DNA of 64,000 bases from Shinella sumterensis (GCF_004514425.2 NZ_MYFN02000002.1:186001-250000); one strand, 5' to 3'. Shown: positions 47,732 to 61,513, numbered from the stretch's first letter. Made by a program: numbers and translations. The notes: generated by a model not told the origin, from the letters alone.

Positions 47732-48190
47732 CGTCACGTCGATTTCTCCCCCCTCTACCGTTCCACCGTCGGTTTCGACCGTCTCTTCACCATGCTCGAC
47801 AGTCTCGGCCAGCCTGACCAGGCCCAGACCTACCCGCCCTACAATATCGAGCGCACCGGCGAAGACACCTACCGCATCACCATGGCCGTTGCCGGCTTCG
47901 ATGAAAGCGAGCTTTCGATCGAAGCGCGCGAACATGCGCTGACCGTCAAGGGCGAAAAGAAAGACGAAACGGCCGATGACAGCCAGTATCTCTATCGCGG
48001 CATTGCCAAGCGCGCCTTCGAGCGCCGCTTCCAGCTCGCCGATCATGTGGAAGTGCGCGCTGCTTCGCTGAAGAACGGCCTTCTCCACATCGATCTCCTT
48101 CGCGAGATTCCGGAAGCCGCCAAGCCGCGCCGGATCGAGATTGCGGCCGTCAACCGCGAAACCAAGCAGATCGAAGCCCAGAGCAACTAA
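47729..48190 (+). CDS. Small heat-shock protein, Hsp20/alpha-crystallin family
   Basis: This 153-residue IbpA-type chaperone has an N-terminal MRHVDFSPLYRSTVGFDRLF, the alpha-crystallin domain (PPYNIERTGEDTYRITMAVA, HALTVKGEKKDE, RAFERRFQLADHVEV, LKNGLLHIDL) and the C-terminal IxI motif in RRIEIA. It would hold unfolded proteins during heat stress. The heat-shock promoter and ROSE-like leader imply double control, transcriptional and translational. It is monocistronic, with an intrinsic terminator downstream. Confidence 0.95.
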   Translation: MRHVDFSPLYRSTVGFDRLFTMLDSLGQPDQAQTYPPYNIERTGEDTYRITMAVAGFDESELSIEAREHALTVKGEKKDETADDSQYLYRGIAKRAFERRFQLADHVEVRAASLKNGLLHIDLLREIPEAAKPRRIEIAAVNRETKQIEAQSN

Positions 48191-48225
48191 GCCGGGTTTT
48201 ATCGGCCGGATTTATCGGAATGAAG

Positions 48226-48256
48226 AGGGCGGTGCCGCAAGGCGCCGCCTTTTTTC
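48226..48256 (+). terminator. Intrinsic terminator of hsp20
   Basis: GGGCGGTGCC and GGCGCCGCC pair (one wobble) around a short GCAA loop, followed by six Ts, about 35 bp after the stop codon. Confidence 0.85.
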
Positions 48257-48259
48257 GTA

Positions 48260-49306
48260 TCAGAGAGCCGAGAGGAAGGCGTCCACATCCGCCTCGCGGG
48301 TCGCGAAGCTCGTGACGAGGCGGACCAGGGTCTCGTCCTCGCGCATGGTGGCTTTCACCGCTGGGCCGGCGGGCCAGTCGTAAAAGGCCGCACCCTTCTC
48401 CCGCAGCGTCTTCAGGGCATCGTTGCTGACGATGGCGAAGAGCTCGTTCGATCCGGTCGGCCAGGCAAGGCGGGCCTTGTCGGAGGCGGCAAAGCCGTCG
48501 GCGAGGCGGTTCGCCATGCCATTGGAATGGCGGGCGAGGGTCAGCCACAAATCATTCCGGAAATAGGCGTCGAATTGCGCGGCGATGAAGCGCGACTTGG
48601 AAAAGAGCTGGGCGGAGCGCTTGCGCAGGAAATGCATCTGCTGGGCCTTCGATGTGTCGAAGAGGACCAGAGCCTCCGCACACCAGCAGCCGTTCTTCGT
48701 GCCGCCGAAGGAGAGGATGTCGACGCCGCGTTTCCAGGTCATCTCCGCAGGGCTCGCCCCCAGATGCACGAGCGCATTGGCAAAGCGGGCGCCGTCCATA
48801 TGGAGCGGGAGCCCGGCTTTCCTGGCGATATCGGACAGGGCCGCGATCTCGTCCAGCGTGTAGGCCGTGCCGGCTTCGGTCGCCTGCGTCATGCTGACCG
48901 CCATCGGCTGGCCGCCATGCACGAAATTTGGTGGGAAGCGGCCGATGGCGGCGGCGAGCGCCTCCGGCGCGATCTTGCCTGCCGGGCCATCGACGGGCAC
49001 GAGCTTGGCGCCGGTTGCGAAGAATTCGGGCGCGTTGCATTCATCGACATTTATATGGGCCTCGCGGTGGCAGAAGATCTGGCCGCCCGGCCTGTTGAAG
49101 CTCGCCAGGGCGAGCGAGTTCGCTGCCGTGCCGGTGCCGACGAAGAACACGGCCACCTCGCGCTCGAAAATCTCCGAGAACGTCTTTTCCACATGCTTGT
49201 CGAGGTCGCTGGTGCCGTAGGCCGGGGCGAAGCCTTGGGCCGCGTCCACCAGGCTCTGTGCGATGTCGGGATGGGCGCCGGCCCAGTTGTCGGAAGCGAA
49301 AAACAT
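48260..49306 (-). CDS. Threonine-aldolase family PLP enzyme (low-specificity)
   Basis: The 348-residue fold-type-I PLP enzyme contains FASDNWAGAHPDIAQSL, AVFFVGTGTAANSLALASF, the substrate/cofactor segment LPLHMDGARFANALVHLG and the Schiff-base lysine in SFGGTKNGCW. This fits the GLY1/LtaE beta-eliminating lyase family, which cleaves L-threonine or related beta-hydroxy amino acids to glycine plus an aldehyde. The ATG of MFFASDNWAG is the conserved start; an ATG twelve codons upstream is the alternative. It is a single gene converging on hsp20. Confidence 0.88.
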   Translation of the reverse strand: MFFASDNWAGAHPDIAQSLVDAAQGFAPAYGTSDLDKHVEKTFSEIFEREVAVFFVGTGTAANSLALASFNRPGGQIFCHREAHINVDECNAPEFFATGAKLVPVDGPAGKIAPEALAAAIGRFPPNFVHGGQPMAVSMTQATEAGTAYTLDEIAALSDIARKAGLPLHMDGARFANALVHLGASPAEMTWKRGVDILSFGGTKNGCWCAEALVLFDTSKAQQMHFLRKRSAQLFSKSRFIAAQFDAYFRNDLWLTLARHSNGMANRLADGFAASDKARLAWPTGSNELFAIVSNDALKTLREKGAAFYDWPAGPAVKATMREDETLVRLVTSFATREADVDAFLSAL

Positions 49307-49814
49307 TGGAATCTCTGTGCCATTGGAAGCTGCGGAGACCATAATGCAGAAACGAGGGCGATCAATCGGCGCCTTGATCCGGCGACACGCCATCCCTGGA
49401 AAATGAAACGAACGGAAACAATGTGACGCCATGCCGTAATTTAATTTCGGCCTTTCGCGGAAGGCGGCAATTTTTCTTCATAAGGTCGTGTTTATTTGGC
49501 ATGATGGCCTTGCAGCCCAAGGGCGTTTCTGGCATAGAGCACATGAAATAGGACAGGGTTGCTGTCCTATTTCGGTCAAGAGACCGAGCGACGCCCCTCC
49601 CACGAGGCCGGGGCAGAGGCAACGGGCCGGGAGAGCCACTCTCCAGAACGCCCCGCCGCCCAGGACGGTCCGATGATCACAAGCTGATCGGTCGTCTTGT
49701 TTGACCGCGTCACGCTCAGGAACAGACAGTCATGGCCGAGGCTTGCCGAAACGCAGGCCGCGGCCATGTGGGTGGAAGCAGAAGCCGGCGAAACGCAGGC
49801 GACAGGAGAGAGAC
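49307..49814. other. 508-bp regulatory region between threonine-aldolase gene and gltB
   Basis: No convincing gene is present; an 86-codon minus-strand open frame lacks a ribosome-binding site or any recognisable feature. The main structure is a long inverted repeat described separately. GGAGAGAGAC at the right edge is the gltB Shine-Dalgarno. Confidence 0.6.
49545..49573. repeat. 12-bp perfect inverted repeat upstream of gltB (operator or stem-loop)
   Basis: GAAATAGGACAG and CTGTCCTATTTC flank the five-base spacer GGTTG, about 240 bp before the gltB start. The symmetric ATAGGACAG/CTGTCCTAT half-sites look like a dimeric repressor operator; as RNA they would make a long hairpin but without a T-run. 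Confidence 0.6.
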
Positions 49815-54535
<4,721 letters not shown>

Positions 54536-54539
<4 letters not shown>

Positions 54540-54706
54540 GGCAGCGGTTCACCACCCTTCACCGGCTGATTTCGCTGGGCTTGGCAGTCGCGGTCCCGGG
54601 GATCGCGACCCTCGTGAACGGCGAGATCAGGATCGAATTCATCGTACTGGGTTTGGTGGTTGGAGCCGCCTACTGGTACTGGGGGCCTGCGGGCGCCCCG
54701 CTCTGA
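54536..54706 (+). CDS. Possible 56-residue membrane protein between gltB and gltD
   Basis: A GTG overlapping the gltB stop (GTGA) opens a 56-codon frame encoding [15 protein letters not shown], then [12 protein letters not shown] and a second hydrophobic segment [15 protein letters not shown], ending 15 bp before gltD. Two hydrophobic helices, coupling to gltB and GGATGGGGG upstream suggest a real small inner-membrane protein. No family is recognised, and it could be a chance frame in a 180-bp spacer. Confidence 0.45.
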
Positions 54707-54721
54707 GCAAGGATTATTGAA

Positions 54722-56179
54722 GTGGGCAAGGTAACTGGTTTCATGGAAATCGACCGGCAGGTGGCGAAGTATCAGCCGGCCTCCGACCGCATCCGCCATT
54801 TCCGCGAATTCACCATCCCGATGTCGGATGCCGAGGTGCAGAAGCAGGCCGCGCGCTGCATGGATTGCGGCATTCCCTACTGCCACGGTCCGACCGGGTG
54901 TCCGGTGCACAACCAGATCCCGGACTGGAACGACCTCGTCTATAACGGCAACTGGGAAGAGGCGATCCGCAACCTGCATTCGACCAACAACTTCCCGGAA
55001 TTCACCGGCCGCGTCTGCCCCGCACCCTGCGAGGAGGCCTGCACGCTGAATCTTGAAGATGCGCCGGTTTCCATCAAGACCGTCGAGCAGGCGATTGCCG
55101 ACAAGGCCTACGAGATGGGCTATATCGTGCCGCAGCCGGCCACGGTGAAGACGGGCAAGAAGGTTGCCGTCATCGGTTCCGGTCCTGCCGGCATGGCTGC
55201 TGCCCAGCAGCTCGCCCGCGCCGGCCACGAAGTGCACCTCTACGAGCGCGAATCCAAGGCCGGCGGCCTGCTGCGCTACGGCATCCCGGACTTCAAGATG
55301 GAGAAGAACTTCATCGACCGTCGCGTCGACCAGATGCGCGGTGAGGGCGTGACGTTCCACTACGGCGTCAATGTCGGCGTCGACAAGCCGATGGACGAGA
55401 TGTTCGCCGAGCATGATGCCGTGCTCTATTGCGGCGGCTCCGAGACCCCGCGCGATGCCGGCATTCCCGGCGTCGATTTCGCCGGGGTGCACGATGCCAT
55501 GCCCTATCTGGTGCAGCAGAACCGCCGCGTCGGGCGGGAGAACGTCGACAGCGTCGGCTGGCCGTCCGAGCCTATCCTGGCGGGCGGCAAGCATGTCGTC
55601 GTCGTTGGCGGCGGCGACACCGCATCGGACTGCGTCGGCACGGCGTTCCGCCAGGGAGCGGTGAAGGTCACGCAGCTCGACATCCGTCCGCAGCCGCCGG
55701 AAAAGGAAGACAAGCTTGCCGTCTGGCCGTTCTGGGCGACGAAGATGCGCACCTCCTCCTCGCAGGCCGAAGGCGCCGTGCGCGAGTTCCAGGTCGGTAC
55801 GCTCGAATTCGTCGGCGATGAAGATGGCGTGCTGACGGGCGTGAAGTGCTGCCAGGTGGACGATCGCCGCAAGCCGATCGCCGGCACGGAGTTCATCATC
55901 AAGGCGGATCTCGCCTTCATCGCCATCGGTTTCCGCGGCCCCTTCACCGACAGCGTGCTGAAGGATCTCGGCGACAAGCTTGCGATCAACACCGACAAGC
56001 GCGGCTCGTCGAACGTCATCGCCAATGACCGCGACTACAAGACCTCGGTCGACAAGCTCTGGACGGCTGGCGACGTGCGCCGCGGCCAGTCGCTCGTCGT
56101 CTGGGCGATCCGCGAAGGCCGTCAGGCCGCACGCGCGATCGACGAGGCGCTGATGGGCACGACCACGCTGCCGCGTTAA
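54722..56179 (+). CDS. gltD: Glutamate synthase small subunit
   Basis: The 485-residue subunit transfers electrons from NADPH to GltB. The N-terminal Fe-S cysteines are in AARCMDCGIPYCHGPTGC and CPAPCEEACTLN; an FAD motif (VAVIGSGPAGMAAAQQLARA) and an NADPH motif (HVVVVGGGDTASDCVGTAF) follow. The start is a GTG with AAGGA upstream, giving the conserved MGKVTGFMEIDRQ. The gap to gltB holds the possible small membrane protein. Ammonium assimilation with glutamine synthetase is the expected role. Confidence 0.96.
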   Translation: MGKVTGFMEIDRQVAKYQPASDRIRHFREFTIPMSDAEVQKQAARCMDCGIPYCHGPTGCPVHNQIPDWNDLVYNGNWEEAIRNLHSTNNFPEFTGRVCPAPCEEACTLNLEDAPVSIKTVEQAIADKAYEMGYIVPQPATVKTGKKVAVIGSGPAGMAAAQQLARAGHEVHLYERESKAGGLLRYGIPDFKMEKNFIDRRVDQMRGEGVTFHYGVNVGVDKPMDEMFAEHDAVLYCGGSETPRDAGIPGVDFAGVHDAMPYLVQQNRRVGRENVDSVGWPSEPILAGGKHVVVVGGGDTASDCVGTAFRQGAVKVTQLDIRPQPPEKEDKLAVWPFWATKMRTSSSQAEGAVREFQVGTLEFVGDEDGVLTGVKCCQVDDRRKPIAGTEFIIKADLAFIAIGFRGPFTDSVLKDLGDKLAINTDKRGSSNVIANDRDYKTSVDKLWTAGDVRRGQSLVVWAIREGRQAARAIDEALMGTTTLPR

Positions 56180-56185
56180 GGTAAA

Positions 56186-56272
56186 CGGGAGCGCGCAAGA
56201 AAGCCGCGCTCCCGACTATTCGGGATAAGGGTATCCACGGATCCCGCTGCGGTCATGACAAGATGACCGCAG
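56186..56272. terminator. Two hairpins between gltD and the DUF459 gene
   Basis: CGGGAGCGC/GCGCTCCCG (56186-56214) and CTGCGGTCAT-GACAAG-ATGACCGCAG (56247-56272) are perfect 9- and 10-bp stems in the short convergent gap. Neither has a T-run, so they may be Rho-dependent or 3'-stabilising structures for both transcripts. Confidence 0.5.
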
Positions 56273-56284
56273 CCATTTCCTGGT

Positions 56285-57430
56285 TCAGGGCGTCGCGGTC
56301 TTGTTGAGGCGGAAATCGTCCACACGGCCGAGTGGGGCATCGGCAGTCTCGCCCTTGTCGACCAGCTTCTCCCTCAGGCTCTTGCCGTTCCCCTTGATGG
56401 CCGCCCCGCCCAGAAGCGCGGTACCACCGTCGAGCGACGGGTCGGAGAGGCTGATCGGCTGAGTCTTGGTGATCTCGGCATCGACCGGCGGCGTGGCGAC
56501 GACGAGGTCTTTCAGGTCGTTCTGCAGGCTCGGGCCGTCGGCCGCCGCATCGCCCAGGATCCGGCGGATTTCCTTTTCCACATAGAAGGCGAGCTTGCGT
56601 TTGCCGGCGGGCGTGAAATTGATGCCGTCGGAGCCGCGCAGGCGAACCTGCTGGCCGTTGATATCGGAGCCCGAGGTCACGAACTTGCCGGCCTCGTCGA
56701 CGAAGCCGTCCCATATATCGACGAAGGTTCCGCCAGTCTTTTCGGCACTGGCGCGATAGATGCCGTTCAGTGTCGTCATGTCGGCGGTGAGCGCGGAGGA
56801 CTGGAAGGCCGGCATGCCCATCCAGAGCGTCGGCTTGTTGCCCTCATGCGCGATGGCGGCGATCCGCTCGACCCGGCTTTCATATTCCTTCGTCCAGGCG
56901 TCGGAGCGGAATTTCTCCTTCTCGCCTGCAATCGTCATTTGCTGCCGGTCGTTTGCGCCCAGGCTGATCACGACGAGCGCCGGTTTCGTTTCCGCGATAA
57001 GGCCGGGCAGCGAGTTGGGCCAGTCGTAATAATCGTCGCGCACAAGGCCGGAGGAGCCGTTCGTGCGCTTGTCGACGATGATGCCGGGGGTTGTCTTGAA
57101 GGCCTCGATCAGGCCGTCACCGAGGCTGCCGGCAATGAAGTCGCCGACGACGAGCACGACCTTCGCGTCCGCCAGCTTTTCCACCGGTGCGGGTTCCGGG
57201 CTCTTCGCCACCGTCGTTGCCGGGCGCTTTTTCCTGACGGCGGCGCGGGGTTTGCGAATGGTCGGTTCGGGCGCGACTTCCCTGGGCTTCTTTTTGCCGA
57301 AGAGGAATTCGAGGATCGATCTGCGCTCGACACGTTCCTGCGCGCCTGCGGGCGTCGCCATGGGGGCTGCGAGGCTTGCGGAGACGGCGAGGGCAAGCCC
57401 GAGGCGGATGATCCGGATCGTCATGCTCAT
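56285..57430 (-). CDS. DUF459 SGNH-fold periplasmic protein
   Basis: The 381-residue protein has a signal peptide (LGLALAVSASLAAPMATPAG), a basic linker with many Lys/Arg/Pro, and an SGNH-hydrolase-like domain from about residue 90. Block I reads VVGDFIAGSLGDGL, so Phe98 stands where the catalytic Ser of GDS would be; block III reads SLGANDRQ; block V reads SDGINFTPAG with Asn in place of the catalytic His. It could be a non-catalytic carbohydrate-binding or acyl-group-binding relative, or use shifted residues. It is convergent with gltD and downstream of the mltB-like gene on the same strand. Confidence 0.82.
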   Translation of the reverse strand: MSMTIRIIRLGLALAVSASLAAPMATPAGAQERVERRSILEFLFGKKKPREVAPEPTIRKPRAAVRKKRPATTVAKSPEPAPVEKLADAKVVLVVGDFIAGSLGDGLIEAFKTTPGIIVDKRTNGSSGLVRDDYYDWPNSLPGLIAETKPALVVISLGANDRQQMTIAGEKEKFRSDAWTKEYESRVERIAAIAHEGNKPTLWMGMPAFQSSALTADMTTLNGIYRASAEKTGGTFVDIWDGFVDEAGKFVTSGSDINGQQVRLRGSDGINFTPAGKRKLAFYVEKEIRRILGDAAADGPSLQNDLKDLVVATPPVDAEITKTQPISLSDPSLDGGTALLGGAAIKGNGKSLREKLVDKGETADAPLGRVDDFRLNKTATP

Positions 57431-57506
57431 TGCAGGGCTCCGCGATTTCTACGCATTCTGCCGGCGGTCGATGGCGGCATGATGGCAAATGCCGGTGGCG
57501 AGGGAA

Positions 57507-57531
57507 AGCAAAAAGGGGCGCCGAAGCGCCC
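57507..57531 (-). terminator. Intrinsic terminator of the mltB-like gene
   Basis: On the minus strand GGGGCGC-TTCG-GCGCCCC is a perfect stem with a stable UUCG tetraloop followed by TTTTT, 24 bp after the stop codon. Confidence 0.9.
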
Positions 57532-57554
57532 CTCATGCGGGATCGTAGCCATTT

Positions 57555-58775
57555 TCAACGCTGGAGCGCGCGCAGGACCTTCTGGCTCGGCTCGCCATCG
57601 GCGGGCAGGCCCATGCGGTTCTGGAAGGCCTGGATGGCGGCCTTCGAGCCGGAGCCGAAGTTGCCGTCGACCTCGCCGTCGTAATAGCCGAGTTCCTTCA
57701 GGCGCGTCTGGAGTTCGAACTTCTCGGTGATGTCGAGCGTGCCGTCGGGCCGCGGCCAACGCTGCTTGACGCCACCGTAGCCGGCGATCTGGTCGGCGAG
57801 CATGCCGACGCCCATCGCGTAGGAATCCGAGGCGTTGTAGCGCTTGATGACGAAGAAGTTCTTGGTCATCAGGAAGCCCGGCCCGCCATTGGCCGGCATC
57901 TTCAGCTCCGCCCGGTCCGAGCCGTTCTTGAAGCCGCTGCCGCCCGGCCGCGTGAAACCGAGCTTCGCCCACTGTGCGAGCGTCTTGGTCTGGCCGGAAT
58001 ATTTGCCGCCACCCGGCGGCACGACGATCTCGTAGCCCCAGGTCTTGCCCGATTGCCAGCCGTTCTTGGCCAGAAGGTTGGCCGCGGTCGCGAGCGCGTC
58101 GGGGATGGAGTTCCAGATGTCGCGATGGCCGTTGCCGTCGGCATCCACCGCATAGAGCATATAGCTTGTCGGGATGAACTGCGTGTGCCCCATCGCGCCG
58201 GCCCAGGAGCCGGTCATGTCCCGTGCGGCAATGTCGCCGCGCTGGATGATCTTGAGGGCGGCGATCAGCTGTGTGCGCGCATATTTCGCCCGCTTCTTGT
58301 CTGCGTAGGCGAGCGTTGCGAGCGCGCGCGGCACGTAGTGCAGCCGGTCGTCCTTGGCCAGCACAGCGCCGTAGTTCGATTCCATCGACCAGATGGCAAG
58401 CAGGATGTTGCGGTCCACACCGAAATGACGTTCGACCGCCGCGAGCGTGCGGGCATGCTTCTTGGCCATTTCACGGCCGATGCGCACCGTGTAGGGATTG
58501 ACGCGGGAGTCGAGGTAATCCCAGATCTGGTGCTTGAATTCCGGCTGGTACGCGGCCTTCTCCAGCACGTCCGGATCGGGCGTCTTGATGCCGGCAAAGG
58601 CCTGCTGGTAGGTCGATTTGCTGATGCCCGCCTCTGCTGCTGTCTGATAGAAATCGGCGATCCACTTCTGGAAGCGCGCATCCGCATGTGCGACCGCGGT
58701 CTGGGCAAAAAGGCCGGCCGAGAGGAGGAGGGTGAGCGCGGATCGGCGCAGAACGGTTTTGAGATTCTGTGTCAT
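57555..58775 (-). CDS. Lytic murein transglycosylase, MltB type (GH103)
   Basis: The 406-residue protein has a signal peptide (ALTLLLSAGLFAQTAVAHA), an MltB-type transglycosylase domain with catalytic Glu in LLAIWSMESNYGAV and the GSWAGAMGHTQFIPTSY segment, and a C-terminal peptidoglycan-binding domain (LQTRLKELGYYDGEVDGNFG). It cleaves the MurNAc-GlcNAc bond forming 1,6-anhydro ends in the periplasm. There is no lipobox, so unlike E. coli MltB it should be soluble. A CGGTGG/CCACCG hairpin lies in the leader just upstream. Confidence 0.92.
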   Translation of the reverse strand: MTQNLKTVLRRSALTLLLSAGLFAQTAVAHADARFQKWIADFYQTAAEAGISKSTYQQAFAGIKTPDPDVLEKAAYQPEFKHQIWDYLDSRVNPYTVRIGREMAKKHARTLAAVERHFGVDRNILLAIWSMESNYGAVLAKDDRLHYVPRALATLAYADKKRAKYARTQLIAALKIIQRGDIAARDMTGSWAGAMGHTQFIPTSYMLYAVDADGNGHRDIWNSIPDALATAANLLAKNGWQSGKTWGYEIVVPPGGGKYSGQTKTLAQWAKLGFTRPGGSGFKNGSDRAELKMPANGGPGFLMTKNFFVIKRYNASDSYAMGVGMLADQIAGYGGVKQRWPRPDGTLDITEKFELQTRLKELGYYDGEVDGNFGSGSKAAIQAFQNRMGLPADGEPSQKVLRALQR

Positions 58776-58891
58776 CAGCTGTTTCCGTTTTCAAATTTCG
58801 GTTCGGTGGCCGGGAACCACCGGCGAGGACGCAAACTTATAAAAACGAAGTCAACAAATTCTTTACCATCAAACTTTTGCCCCGTCTCTCT

Positions 58892-58921
58892 TTGCAAAAA
58901 AATAGCAATTGGACACTATTC
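58892..58921 (+). promoter_or_regulatory. Candidate galU promoter
   Basis: TTGCAA and CTATTC are 18 bp apart in an A-rich tract, about 50-80 bp upstream of galU. The match is partial. Confidence 0.3.
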
Positions 58922-58971
58922 CGGCACAGTGATGGCTAGCCATGAGGGCAACTGGCTCAACGAGGTGAAAA

Positions 58972-59859
58972 ATGTCGCAGACACGCAAGGTTCGCAAAGC
59001 AGTCTTCCCGGTGGCCGGTCTCGGCACCCGCTTCCTTCCGGCCACCAAGGCCGTGCCGAAGGAAATGTTGACCGTGGTGGACAAGCCGGTGATCCAATAC
59101 GTGGTGGATGAAGCGCTGGACGCCGGCATCGAGCACCTCATTTTCGTGACGGGCCGCTCCAAGGCCGTCATCGAGGATTATTTCGATATCCAGGTCGAGC
59201 TGGAGCAGACGCTGCGCCAGCGCAACAAGACCGCCGAGCTCACGCTTCTGGAAAGCATCCTGCCGGTTGCGGGCTCGACGAGCTTCACGCGCCAACAGGA
59301 GCCGCTCGGCCTTGGCCATGCGGTGTGGTGCGCGCGCGAATTGGTCGGCAACGAGCCTTTCGCGCTGCTTCTCCCCGATATGATCATGAAGGCCGAAAAG
59401 GGCTGCATGAAGGGCATGGTCGAGCTGTTCGAACACAGCGGTGCCAATGTCATCGCCGTCGAGGAATGCGCGCCGGACCAGGCGCACAAATACGGTATCG
59501 TCGGCGTCGGCGAGAAGGTCGGCGAGGGCTTTGCCATCACCGAGATGGTCGAGAAGCCGCCGAAGGGCACCGCGCCCTCCAACTTCTTCATCAACGGCCG
59601 CTACATTCTTCAGCCGGAAATCTTCCCGATCCTGTCGACGCAGGAGCGCGGCGCGGGCAACGAGATCCAGCTGACCGACGCCATGGTGAAGCTTGCGACC
59701 GAACAGAAGTTCGCCGCCTACCATTTCCGCGGCGAGACCTATGACTGTGGTGCCAAGGATGGCTTCATCCTGGCCAATATCGCGTTTGCGCTGGCGCGCG
59801 CCGATATTCGTCCTTCGGTCGAGGGGCCGCTGAAGGAGCTCGTCGCGGGTCTGAAATAA
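58972..59859 (+). CDS. galU: UTP-glucose-1-phosphate uridylyltransferase
   Basis: The 295-residue nucleotidyltransferase shows [20 protein letters not shown] at the N-terminus, [20 protein letters not shown], and [11 protein letters not shown]. It makes UDP-glucose from UTP and glucose-1-phosphate for exopolysaccharide, LPS core and cyclic glucans. GAGGTGAAAA precedes the ATG. It ends three bases before the convergent beta-barrel gene, with no terminator between them. Confidence 0.95.
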   Translation: MSQTRKVRKAVFPVAGLGTRFLPATKAVPKEMLTVVDKPVIQYVVDEALDAGIEHLIFVTGRSKAVIEDYFDIQVELEQTLRQRNKTAELTLLESILPVAGSTSFTRQQEPLGLGHAVWCARELVGNEPFALLLPDMIMKAEKGCMKGMVELFEHSGANVIAVEECAPDQAHKYGIVGVGEKVGEGFAITEMVEKPPKGTAPSNFFINGRYILQPEIFPILSTQERGAGNEIQLTDAMVKLATEQKFAAYHFRGETYDCGAKDGFILANIAFALARADIRPSVEGPLKELVAGLK

Positions 59860-59862
59860 GGC

Positions 59863-61383
59863 TCAGCGACGCAAGACGAGACCGATGCCGGCACGCGTGA
59901 TGCCGGTATCGTCCGCACCACGCTGGCGGGTCAGTTCGTAGGAGACGTCGCCCGTGAGCGCGAGCCAGCGGTTGAGGTTCCATGTCAGGCCCGCACCCGC
60001 AAGGTAGACGCTCTGGTTGGGGATGACCGTCGCGGACTTGAAGTCGCGCCACGTATAGGCGCCGGTCAGCCGTGCCACGAGGTTATCCCGCAGTTCGTGG
60101 GTCAGGGTCGCATCGGTCGTATATTCGACATAGCCGCTCTGTCCGGGGGCGGTCGACGGCTCCAGCTCCGTGCGCAGGCCAAGCCGCAGATCGGTACCGC
60201 GCTGCGGCGACCAGAACACGGCGCCGTCCAGCGCGATGCCCTGGAGTGTGGCAAGGCGACTGTCATCGAACGACGCGCGCTTGTAGCCGAGGCCTAGGTC
60301 GCCGCGCAGCTTTTCGCCGAGATCGACTTCCACGCCTGCGCGGCCGCCGAGGGTGAGGGCAGAGCGTTCGTAGCCGAGCGAATCCCGCTTCTGATCATAG
60401 AACGACCGACCGACCGAGGCTTCGAGATAGGGGATCAGGGCAGGCGACAGCGCATAGCCGACACGACCGGTCAGCGTTCCCGCCGAGAAGTTGCGGTCCG
60501 AGAGATCCAACTTGCTGCCGTCCTGAAGTGCTGCGTCGCCGTAGACCTCGCGGTCGAAATCCGCGCTGATCGTGCCGCGGATAAGGCCGAAATCGCGCTT
60601 CAGGCTCGCGCCGGCGGCGAATTTATGCACGCCGGACTGGGTCGTGGCGCCGTTGATCGCGTTGGGATCGCTGGAGCTTTCGCGCTCGAACGCGTAGCCG
60701 GCGGTCAGGTTGGCGATCGTGTCGTTGCTGAGGTCGAGCCGCAGGTCGGCATTGACATTGACCTTGGGCTCGGTTTCGCCGGTGCCGCTGATATTGCGCT
60801 GGTGTATACCCTCGGCATCGATCGTCAGCTGATGGCGCGACCAATCGGAGGTAAGCGACCCCTTCAGGCCCGTCTGCCAGAAGGAACGGCTTGTCGAGAC
60901 GGAGCCGGTCTTGGTCTTTTCGTGGTTGATGCCCTGCGAAAGCGAGGGCTTCAGGATGAAGGTGCCGAGGCGGATACCGATCGGGTCATAGGGATTGCCG
61001 AAATTGCTGCGCACATTGTCGAGGTCGGCCTCGCGCTGGTTCAGCCGCTCGGTGCGACGTTCGGCCGGCAGGAACGCGCCGTTTTCGCCAGGTGTCGTCT
61101 CCACCAGTCGGGCCGCATCCTCGTCGGACATGGGCGCGCGCGCCGGTATCGCACCGGTGGTCCCAGGCGTACCGGATGTGCTGCCCGTCGCGCTCGTGTC
61201 CGTATCGGTTTCCGTGTCAGTCGAGGCCAGCGGGTCCTGAAAGGCGCTCGACGCGGGGACGACCTTTTGCTGGGCCATCGCCGGCATGGTTGCAAGCACG
61301 GTGCCGGCAAGCAGCAACGCGGCCAGACGCCGTGTCGGGCGTGACCACGGGGTCCCGCGTGCCTGTAGCTGTGCCTTCGCCAT
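59863..61383 (-). CDS. Outer-membrane beta-barrel protein (BBP2-type)
   Basis: The 506-residue protein has a long signal region ending ALLLAGTVLATMPAMAQQ, an acidic Ser/Thr/Gly-rich segment (DTETDTDTSATGSTSG), and from about residue 120 a run of amphipathic strands such as LGTFILKPSLSQGINHEKTK and RVGYALSPALIPYLEASVGR, ending in ITRAGIGLVLRR. This fits putative beta-barrel porin families (outer_membrane BBP2_2). The ATG of MAKAQLQARG is preferred over an upstream frame with no signal character. A TTAACCAT CtrA-like half-site lies about 50 bp upstream on its strand. The role is unknown; a link to polysaccharide export beside galU is possible. Confidence 0.8.
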   Translation of the reverse strand: MAKAQLQARGTPWSRPTRRLAALLLAGTVLATMPAMAQQKVVPASSAFQDPLASTDTETDTDTSATGSTSGTPGTTGAIPARAPMSDEDAARLVETTPGENGAFLPAERRTERLNQREADLDNVRSNFGNPYDPIGIRLGTFILKPSLSQGINHEKTKTGSVSTSRSFWQTGLKGSLTSDWSRHQLTIDAEGIHQRNISGTGETEPKVNVNADLRLDLSNDTIANLTAGYAFERESSSDPNAINGATTQSGVHKFAAGASLKRDFGLIRGTISADFDREVYGDAALQDGSKLDLSDRNFSAGTLTGRVGYALSPALIPYLEASVGRSFYDQKRDSLGYERSALTLGGRAGVEVDLGEKLRGDLGLGYKRASFDDSRLATLQGIALDGAVFWSPQRGTDLRLGLRTELEPSTAPGQSGYVEYTTDATLTHELRDNLVARLTGAYTWRDFKSATVIPNQSVYLAGAGLTWNLNRWLALTGDVSYELTRQRGADDTGITRAGIGLVLRR

Positions 61384-61513
61384 GATCGGCCCTGCGATTC
61401 TCGAATTCCTAAGCGAACGTAAATCACCATGGTTAACGCTTGGTTTCCGTGGCGGCTCAGGCGCTGCAAGGTTCTGCATGGACAGGTTCGGACAAAAACG
61501 CTAACGAGGCGCC

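Noticed and set aside
49499..49516. TGGCATG...TTGCA resembling a sigma-54 promoter upstream of gltB
   Set aside because: The GG and GC elements are 12 bases apart instead of the required 10, so it would not be recognised.
49362..49622. 86-codon minus-strand frame upstream of the threonine-aldolase-type gene
   Set aside because: No Shine-Dalgarno, no hydrophobic or domain features, and it runs across the long inverted repeat before gltB.
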